From Methylocystaceae bacterium (GTDB taxonomy: Bacteria > Pseudomonadota > Alphaproteobacteria > Rhizobiales > Beijerinckiaceae): a stretch of 5,360 nucleotides of DNA. Made by a program: the position numbers and the translations under genes. Positions 1 to 3,870 of the stretch are shown one piece after another. The stretch is taken from positions 3,582 through 8,941 of the forward strand of contig PLZT01000338.1 in NCBI GenBank assembly GCA_003152255.1, written 5' to 3'. Within the stretch, counting starts at the first letter, position 1, and each line of letters starts with the position of its first letter. Below the pieces are notes generated by a model, which was given only the letters and a program-made list of their open reading frames with translations, had not been told where the DNA came from and searched no databases.

Positions 1-94
1 CGCCGCCGGCGTCGACCAGTCCGAGCACCAGATTCGCCGCACCATGGACGAATTGCTGATCACCGCCAACGCCGAGATCAAGTCGGGCGCGTAA
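1..94 (+). CDS. DUF1476 family protein, probable zeta-type F1-ATPase inhibitor (3' end only)
   Basis: The open frame enters at base 2 and ends at the TAA at 92-94, giving the last 30 residues of a protein that begins outside the window. The tail contains Gly-Val-Asp, then HQIRRTMDELL, then AEIKSGA. This matches my memory of the C-terminal helix of DUF1476 proteins (commonly GVDVSDHQIRRTMDELL), a family of about 105 residues. In Paracoccus denitrificans the family member is the zeta subunit that inhibits the F1 part of ATP synthase in the cytoplasm. The inhibitory segment of zeta is N-terminal and is not visible here, so function is inferred from family only. It lies 54 bases upstream of xerC on the same strand. 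The hairpin between them suggests separate transcription. Confidence 0.75.
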   Translation, partial: AAGVDQSEHQIRRTMDELLITANAEIKSGA

Positions 95-106
95 TTCCGT
101 CGGCCT

Positions 107-132
107 GCCCGCGCGAGCGCGAGCCTTTGTTT
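107..132 (+). terminator. possible weak factor-independent terminator after the DUF1476 gene
   Basis: Bases 110-113 (CGCG) pair with 118-121 (CGCG) around a CGAG loop. The stem can extend through a C/A mismatch to GC at 107-108 pairing with GC at 123-124. A T-rich run (CTTTGTTT) follows at 125-132. It begins 12 bases after the stop codon, the right place for a terminator. The stem is short and carries a mismatch, and the T run is interrupted by a G, so this may equally be chance in GC-rich DNA. Confidence 0.35.
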
Positions 133-146
133 ACGCTATGGCGTAA
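131..146. repeat. perfect inverted repeat upstream of xerC
   Basis: TTACGC (131-136) and GCGTAA (141-146) are exact reverse complements separated by TATG. The repeat ends two bases before the first possible xerC start codon at 149. It could be a small operator, or an RNA hairpin that limits ribosome access, which would fit the lack of a clear Shine-Dalgarno sequence there. No regulator that binds this sequence is recognised. Confidence 0.45.
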
Positions 147-148
147 TC

Positions 149-1129
149 ATGGGGCTCATGAGCGAATCGAAAGCCGCCAAACCCCCCGCCGCCTCCGCCT
201 TTCTCGCCAGCGCGGAAGTCGGCGAGGAGGCGGCGCGCTGGCTTGGCTTCCTTGCCGGGGAACGGCGCTCGTCGCGCCACACCATTGACGCCTATGGCCG
301 CGATCTGCGGTTTTTCCTGGGCTTCCTCGCCGAACACCAAGGCGCCCTGGCGGACTTCGCCGCGCTGAAGGCGCTTGAGCCGGTGGATCTGCGCGCCTTC
401 CTGGCCAGGCGGCGCAATGAAGGATTGGAGAGCCGCTCGCTGCTGCGCGCGCTCGCCGCCGTGCGCTCCTTCTTCCGCTTTCTCGAAAAAAAGGGTCTCG
501 CCAAGACCGATCTGTTCGGCGCCGTGCGCGCGCCCAAGCGTCCGCGAAGCCTGCCCAAGGCGCTAGCGATCGCCGACGCCCGCGATCTGATCGATCAGCA
601 GTCGCGCGCCGGCGAGGCTCGCGAGCCCTGGGTCTTGGCGCGCGACGCCGCCGTGCTTGCGCTGCTTTATGGCGTTGGATTGCGCATCTCGGAGGCGCTG
701 TCGATCGAGCGCGCGCGCGCGCCCATCGGCGCGATCGACCGCGTGACGATTCTGGGCAAGGGTGGCAAGACGCGCACCGTGCCGGTCATCGAGCCGGTGC
801 GCAGGCTCATCGAAAGCTATCTTGATCTTTGCCCATTTGAGCTTTCCGGCGGACCTTTGTTCGTCGGAACGCGCGGCGGACCGCTGTCGCCACGCATCGT
901 GCAACTCGCCGTGCAGCGCATGCGCGGCGCGCTCGGCCTGCCCGACAGCGCGACGCCGCACGCGTTGCGCCACTCCTTCGCGACGCATCTTTTAGGGCGG
1001 GGCGGCGATCTGCGCACGATTCAGGAATTGCTCGGCCACGCCTCGCTCTCGACGACGCAGATTTACACCGCCGTGGACAAGACCCGCCTGTTCGAAGCCT
1101 ATCGTCTGGCGCATCCGCGCGCGGATTAG
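149..1129 (+). CDS. xerC: site-specific tyrosine recombinase XerC
   Basis: This 326-residue cytoplasmic recombinase acts with XerD at the dif site near the replication terminus to resolve chromosome dimers before division. The N-terminal SAM-like core-binding domain spans about residues 26-112 and the catalytic domain about 135-310. All six active-site residues are visible: Arg179 (GVGLRISEAL), Lys204 (GKGGKTR), His271 and Arg274 (HALRHSFATHLL), His297 (LLGHASLS) and the nucleophile Tyr306 (TTQIYTAVD). Spacings from His271 onward equal those of E. coli XerD (H244, R247, H270, Y279). The LPDSATPHALRHSFATHLL segment and the ending YTAVD...AHPRAD are typical of rhizobial XerC rather than XerD or a phage integrase. 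No att-like repeats or cargo genes flank it, so a housekeeping role is favoured. ATG 149 gives the longest frame; ATG 158 (MSESK) is an equally possible start, and neither has a strong ribosome site. Its 3' end converges on the SGNH gene. Confidence 0.93.
   Translation: MGLMSESKAAKPPAASAFLASAEVGEEAARWLGFLAGERRSSRHTIDAYGRDLRFFLGFLAEHQGALADFAALKALEPVDLRAFLARRRNEGLESRSLLRALAAVRSFFRFLEKKGLAKTDLFGAVRAPKRPRSLPKALAIADARDLIDQQSRAGEAREPWVLARDAAVLALLYGVGLRISEALSIERARAPIGAIDRVTILGKGGKTRTVPVIEPVRRLIESYLDLCPFELSGGPLFVGTRGGPLSPRIVQLAVQRMRGALGLPDSATPHALRHSFATHLLGRGGDLRTIQELLGHASLSTTQIYTAVDKTRLFEAYRLAHPRAD
709..722. repeat. (GC)7 dinucleotide run inside xerC
   Basis: Fourteen bases of uninterrupted alternating GC encode part of the Glu-Arg-Ala-Arg-Ala-Pro stretch between catalytic Arg179 and Lys204 of XerC. 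The tract falls in a surface segment that varies in the family. It is long enough for dinucleotide slippage or Z-DNA formation to be conceivable. A two-base slip would frameshift the gene before four of the six catalytic residues. Confidence 0.85.
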
Positions 1130-1158
1130 AAGGCGGTCGTCACGCCATCATCCGCCTT
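1113..1158. terminator. overlapping inverted repeats at the xerC/SGNH convergence, possible two-way terminator
   Basis: Three structures share this stretch. ATCCGCGCGCGGAT at 1113-1126 is a perfect 14-base palindrome forming the last codons of xerC. GCGGAT (1121-1126) can also pair with ATCCGC at 1150-1155. AAGGCGG (1130-1136) pairs exactly with CCGCCTT (1152-1158) around a 15-base loop. The last two pairings compete for the same 3' arm. The region covers the xerC stop (1127-1129) and the SGNH stop (1140-1142 on the other strand), so each transcript would carry a hairpin near its end. No T run follows on either strand, so any termination would not be of the classic factor-independent kind. 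Confidence 0.4.
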
Positions 1159-1772
1159 ATGGCCGCGATCCACGCATCATTGGCGCGGGCTGAGAAATGC
1201 AGTCCATCGTCGGTCATCTCCGGTCTGCGGACGCCGCCCGTCGAGACCTCCGGGTTGAGATCGAGCACGGCGACGCCATGCTCCGCGCAGAGCGCCGCCA
1301 TCCGGCGATTGGCCGCCTCGATTCGCTCGCTGTAAGCGGGGTCGGCCACATGGGGCATGAGGGTGAATATCGCCCTCGCGCCATCGTCCAGACGACGCAG
1401 CAAGGCGCGAAAATCATGCTCGATTTGCTCCGGCGGCGCATCGTGAAAGAGAATATCGTTGAGGCCGCCGTCGATGACCACATATCGCGCCGCGATCCCC
1501 CGCGCCCGCAAGATCTGCCCGCCGATCTCCTTGAGCGTCGCGCCGCCCTTCGCCAAGGTCAGCACGCCCAAGGGACGCCGCGACAACTTTTCGAAAGGGC
1601 AGCAGGCCGCCAGGCTGTCGCCGACGACGATGATTCGCGGCGCGGTCCAACGCTGGTTTCGCGCCAGGGAAAGCAACATGGCGTCTCGCGCCCCGCGATC
1701 GAGGGTCGCGAAAACCGCCACCTTCGCCGCGAGCAAGAACGCGGCGACGAGCAAAATGCCAACCAAGGTCAC
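1140..1772 (-). CDS. SGNH/GDSL-family hydrolase with N-terminal membrane anchor
   Basis: From GTG at 1772 this encodes 210 residues. A hydrophobic helix fills about residues 2-24 (TLVGILLVAAFLLAAKVAVF) and the rest should be a periplasmic SGNH esterase/acylhydrolase domain. Block I is VVGDSLA with catalytic Ser53. Glycines 76-77 (KGGATLKEIG) fit block II. Block III is GGLND with Asn105. Block V is DGLH with Asp189 and His192. All catalytic positions are therefore present; the substrate (lipid, sugar acyl group or other) cannot be told. The frame stays open upstream to an ATG at 2060. I see no ATG, GTG or TTG between 2060 and 1772, and the upstream part crosses an AT-rich promoter region and the start of the neighbouring hydrolase gene. 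GTG 1772 has a GGAAGA site six bases upstream, so it is preferred. One weakness is that this start leaves no positive charge before the helix. Cys57-Cys58 directly follow the nucleophile block. Confidence 0.8.
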   Translation of the reverse strand: MTLVGILLVAAFLLAAKVAVFATLDRGARDAMLLSLARNQRWTAPRIIVVGDSLAACCPFEKLSRRPLGVLTLAKGGATLKEIGGQILRARGIAARYVVIDGGLNDILFHDAPPEQIEHDFRALLRRLDDGARAIFTLMPHVADPAYSERIEAANRRMAALCAEHGVAVLDLNPEVSTGGVRRPEMTDDGLHFSARANDAWIAAIRRMMA

Positions 1773-1778
1773 GCTCGA

Positions 1779-1784
1779 TCTTCC
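1779..1784 (-). promoter_or_regulatory. ribosome binding site deciding the SGNH start
   Basis: On the minus strand GGAAGA lies six bases before GTG 1772. It supports the 210-residue product over the 306-residue open frame. A seven-codon ORF starts at ATG 1792, also minus strand, and its TGA (1771-1769) overlaps the GTG as GTGA, an arrangement seen in translational coupling. Confidence 0.5.
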
Positions 1785-1852
1785 GCGTCCATGGGGTCGC
1801 TCCAGCGTCTCGTTTGCAACCTGGCGCCAAACGACACATACTCTAACTATAA

Positions 1853-1873
1853 ATTTAACCGCCCAATTTTCGA
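1853..1873 (-). promoter_or_regulatory. two-part promoter-region element upstream of the SGNH gene (copy 1)
   Basis: Read toward the SGNH gene, the minus strand has TCGAAAAT (1873-1866), six bases, then GTTAAAT (1859-1853). The same two blocks in the same order occur before the diverging alpha/beta hydrolase gene. GTTAAAT contains a -10-like TTAAAT, but no -35 hexamer is evident at normal spacing. The element may be part of a promoter or a binding site for a regulator shared by both genes. The GTG start is 80 bases downstream. Confidence 0.4.
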
Positions 1874-1953
1874 GGCGCCGCGCGGTTCGTTTGCGCGCCG
1901 AAGCGGCGATTTGAATAATTTTTGGCGGCCGCGACTTTGTGGCGGGCGCACGC

Positions 1954-1981
1954 TTGCATAGTCGAAAATCTAAGTTAAATA
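1954..1981 (+). promoter_or_regulatory. candidate promoter of the alpha/beta hydrolase-cysE unit, with two-part element copy 2
   Basis: TTGCAT (1954-1959) and TAAATA (1976-1981) are separated by 16 bases and resemble -35 and -10 hexamers of a housekeeping sigma factor. They would place the transcript start about 18 bases before ATG 2006. Within it lie TCGAAAAT (1962-1969), four bases, then GTTAAAT (1974-1980), the second copy of the element also found at 1853-1873 on the other strand. If a protein binds this element it would cover the space between the two hexamers. Confidence 0.4.
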
Positions 1982-1994
1982 CACGGGTTGTAAC

Positions 1995-2000
1995 AAGGAA
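1995..2000 (+). promoter_or_regulatory. ribosome binding site of the alpha/beta hydrolase gene
   Basis: AAGGAA lies five bases before ATG 2006 and fixes that start. It is preceded by TTGT-A-ACAA (1988-1996), a small inverted repeat too tight to form a hairpin. Confidence 0.65.
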
Positions 2001-2005
2001 TCGCA

Positions 2006-2773
2006 ATGGAAGATTTTCTCTCGGATGGCGTCGGAATATCGTATCTGGATTTCGAGCCACTGGCCGCGGATCGGCATGAGCCGATCGTGCTCATACACGG
2101 ATTCGCTTCCACCCATGCGGTGAACTGGCTCTTCACGCAATGGGTCAAGACGCTGACGGAAGACGGACGGCGCGTCGTCCTGTTCGACAACCGCGGGCAC
2201 GGCCGTTCGGAAAAGCTTTACGATCCCGCCGCCTACAGCTATGACGCGATGGCGGGCGACGTGGCGCGCCTCATGGACCATCTGTCGATCGAGCGGGCGG
2301 ACATCATGGGCTATTCGATGGGCGCCCGCATCGCGACTTACTTCGCCCTGGCCAATCCCCAGCGCACGCGATCCTTGCTGCTGGGAGGGGTCGGCGTGAG
2401 CCTGATCGAACGGGACGCGATGGCGCCCGGGATGGCGGAGGCGATGGAGATCGAACGGATCGAAGATATCGACGACCCCGGCCTCAAGATATTTCGGGGC
2501 TTCGCCGAATCGACCCGCAGCGATCTTCGGGCGCTCGCGGCCTGCGCGCGCGGCTGCGGCAGAGGCCTTGACCCCGCCGCCCTTTCAAAAATCACGGCTC
2601 CGACGCTGGTTTGCGTCGGCACGCGCGACGACGTGGCGGGCGACCCGCATCCGCTCGCGCCGCTCATCCCGAATGTGCGGATTGTCGACATTCCCGGGCG
2701 CGACCACAACCGCGCCGTCGGGGATCGGATTTACAAACAGGCCGTGCTGGAATTTCTGGCGGCGCGCCCCTAA
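2006..2773 (+). CDS. alpha/beta-fold hydrolase
   Basis: This 255-residue protein has the order of an alpha/beta hydrolase. The oxyanion-hole motif LIHGF is at residues 29-33. DNRGHGRS at 61-68 is the usual DxRGxGxS strand-turn. The nucleophile elbow GYSMGA at 102-107 has Ser104. An acidic residue follows the sixth strand in GTRDD (Asp208 or Asp209), and the catalytic His234 is in GRDH. The triad is complete, so an active esterase, lipase or related enzyme is likely, but the fold covers many reactions and no substrate can be assigned. No signal peptide is seen, so it is probably cytoplasmic. The start has a good ribosome site. cysE follows after 70 bases on the same strand, and I recall a hydrolase-cysE pairing as common in Rhizobiales, so co-transcription is probable. 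The N-terminal cap-free start and short length suit a compact member with a helical lid at about 132-190. Confidence 0.85.
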   Translation: MEDFLSDGVGISYLDFEPLAADRHEPIVLIHGFASTHAVNWLFTQWVKTLTEDGRRVVLFDNRGHGRSEKLYDPAAYSYDAMAGDVARLMDHLSIERADIMGYSMGARIATYFALANPQRTRSLLLGGVGVSLIERDAMAPGMAEAMEIERIEDIDDPGLKIFRGFAESTRSDLRALAACARGCGRGLDPAALSKITAPTLVCVGTRDDVAGDPHPLAPLIPNVRIVDIPGRDHNRAVGDRIYKQAVLEFLAARP

Positions 2774-2833
2774 TTGAGAAGGCCGCCGCCGTGGAGGCCC
2801 ACGCGCCTTCCGGGCGCAAGATAACGGCGAGAC

Positions 2834-2838
2834 GAGGG
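2834..2838 (+). promoter_or_regulatory. ribosome binding site of cysE
   Basis: GAGGG lies five bases before ATG 2844 and favours this start over the in-frame ATG at 2877, which has only weak upstream purines. In the 70-base gap between the hydrolase stop and this site there is a short hairpin (GCGCC 2803-2807 with GGCGC 2813-2817) but no T run, so it is unlikely to end transcription. Confidence 0.6.
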
Positions 2839-2843
2839 ACCGA

Positions 2844-3665
2844 ATGGCCCGCGCGAAACCAGCCGCGAGTTCCGCAATGGATCCGATGTTCCTCCGCTTG
2901 CGCGGCGAGGCCGAGGAGGCGCTGCGGCGCGAGCCCGATCTTGGCGGCCTGATCTATGGCGCGGTGCTGGCCCAGGACAGCTTGGAGAGCGTCATCGGCC
3001 ACCGTCTCGCACAAAGGCTCGATCGGCCGGAAGCGCCTTATCCGGTCATCCGTCAGGCCTTCGCCGAACATGTGGCTCGCGCCCCGGAGATAGGCGCGGC
3101 GATTCGCGCCGATCTGCTCGCCGTGCTCGACCGCGACCCCGCCTGCAATCGGCTGCTGGAGCCCGTCCTCTACTTCAAGGGCTTTCACGCGATCCAAACC
3201 CATCGTTTGGCGCACGCGCTGTGGAGCAGCGGGCGCAGCGACTTCGCGCTGTGCCTGCAATCGCTGTCCGCGCAGATTTTTCAAACGGACATTCACCCCG
3301 CCGCGAGAATCGGTCGCGGCTTCTTTCTCGATCACGCGACCGGCGTGGTGATCGGCGCGACCGCCGTGGTCGGGGACGACGTCTCCATGTTGCATGGCGT
3401 GACGCTCGGCGGCAGCGGCACGGCCGCCGGCGAACGCCACCCCAAGGTGCGGCATGGCGTGCTGATCGGCGCGGGCGCGCAGATTCTCGGCAATATCGAG
3501 ATCGGCGCCCGCGCGCTGATCGCGGCCGGATCGGTCGTGCTCGACAATGTGCCCCCGCATAAAATCGTCGCCGGCGTGCCGGCGCGCATCGTCGGCGAGG
3601 CGGGCGCCGCGGAGCCGGCCAGCGCCATGGATCAGGTGCATGACGTGATCGACGCGGGAATTTGA
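2844..3665 (+). CDS. cysE: serine O-acetyltransferase
   Basis: CysE acetylates L-serine with acetyl-CoA to O-acetylserine, the first committed step of cysteine synthesis in the cytoplasm. The protein is 273 residues, the same length as E. coli CysE. An alpha-helical N-terminal domain (about 12-140, with the family motif LLYFKGFHAIQTHR-like at 108-121) precedes a left-handed beta-helix of hexapeptide repeats (about 149-250). By hand comparison with E. coli, Asp149 and His164 (in FLDHATG) match the catalytic Asp143/His158. Asp98 and Asp163 match serine-binding Asp92/Asp157, and Arg198-His199 match Arg192-His193. The chain ends in Asp-Ala-Gly-Ile. The C-terminal isoleucine is the residue that inserts into the CysK active site in the cysteine synthase complex. 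Met262 matches E. coli Met256, a position linked to cysteine feedback inhibition. It is probably transcribed with the upstream hydrolase. No cysK is in the window. Confidence 0.95.
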   Translation: MARAKPAASSAMDPMFLRLRGEAEEALRREPDLGGLIYGAVLAQDSLESVIGHRLAQRLDRPEAPYPVIRQAFAEHVARAPEIGAAIRADLLAVLDRDPACNRLLEPVLYFKGFHAIQTHRLAHALWSSGRSDFALCLQSLSAQIFQTDIHPAARIGRGFFLDHATGVVIGATAVVGDDVSMLHGVTLGGSGTAAGERHPKVRHGVLIGAGAQILGNIEIGARALIAAGSVVLDNVPPHKIVAGVPARIVGEAGAAEPASAMDQVHDVIDAGI

Positions 3666-3870
3666 GTCGGACCCGCGAAAAACGCTCGTTTCTTTAATAT
3701 TAACAAAAATGGACCGTGATTTGTGAGGCGCGCATTAATGTTTCCACGGCAATGTGGGCGCGTTCGATCCCCTGTCGCCCCGAGCATCAAGCCGCCAGGC
3801 TCCCCCGCCTTTGTCAGGCTCGAAACTCCGGCTTCGGTCGAGTAGTTCTCTATTTGTAAGCGTATCCGAC
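3666..3870. other. intergenic region between cysE and the histidine kinase gene
   Basis: These 205 bases contain an AT-rich island (3688-3711) with the perfect palindrome TTAATATTAA at 3694-3703. Next is the palindrome CATTAATG at 3733-3740, then a possible bulged hairpin at 3729-3762. The heptamer CAGGCTC occurs directly repeated at 3796-3802 and 3815-3821. After the cysE stop, AAAC-GCTC-GTTT (3680-3691) followed by CTTT could be a very weak terminator. The kinase promoter is probably here, but no good -35/-10 pair was found. A 35-codon ORF runs from 3738 to 3845. Confidence 0.6.
3729..3762 (+). repeat. possible bulged hairpin in the kinase leader
   Basis: CGCGC (3729-3733) pairs with GCGCG (3758-3762), and CCAC (3744-3747) pairs with GTGG (3754-3757). 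The two stems are contiguous on the 3' side and separated by a ten-base bulge on the 5' side. The bulge holds the ATG of a 35-codon ORF. Stability was not calculated, and GC-rich DNA produces such pairings often. Confidence 0.3.

Larger units (their letters stand above)
1773..2005. other. divergent intergenic region between the SGNH and alpha/beta hydrolase genes
   Basis: These 233 bases hold the start signals of both diverging genes. Two AT-rich patches (about 1838-1870 and 1911-1923 through 1960-1981) flank GC-rich DNA that includes GCGGCCGC at 1925-1932. The patches contrast with the GC-rich coding sequence on both sides, which argues against the minus-strand open frame being translated through here. 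I see no RNA gene or convincing small gene. Confidence 0.7.

Noticed and set aside
149..1129. Tyrosine recombinase as the integrase of a mobile element
   Set aside because: The sequence matches chromosomal XerC closely. There is no tRNA, direct repeat or cargo nearby, and the neighbours are housekeeping genes.
1843..1859. CtrA-like site, GTTAA-N7-GTTAG on the minus strand
   Set aside because: The TTAA and TTAG halves are eight bases apart rather than the seven of the CtrA consensus, and one half is imperfect. AT-rich DNA makes such pairs readily.
1197..1961. Plus-strand open frame of 254 codons opposite the SGNH gene
   Set aside because: It is antisense to a gene with clear catalytic motifs, has no recognisable domain and runs into promoter DNA. 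GC-rich genomes give many such shadows.
1773..2060. N-terminal extension of the SGNH frame to ATG 2060 (306 residues)
   Set aside because: It would run through the AT-rich divergent promoter region and overlap the first 55 bases of the hydrolase gene. The extra residues resemble no domain, and GTG 1772 has a ribosome site.
2664..3641. Minus-strand open frame of 325 codons opposite cysE
   Set aside because: Composition is rich in Arg, Ala and His without motifs, and it is antisense to a certain cysE. It is a shadow of codon bias.
3680..3695. Terminator after cysE (AAAC-GCTC-GTTT then CTTT)
   Set aside because: A four-pair stem made mostly of A-T pairs is too weak to call.
3796..3821. Direct repeat CAGGCTC twice, 19 bases apart
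   Set aside because: Seven bases in GC-rich DNA is within chance expectation, and no further copies are seen nearby.
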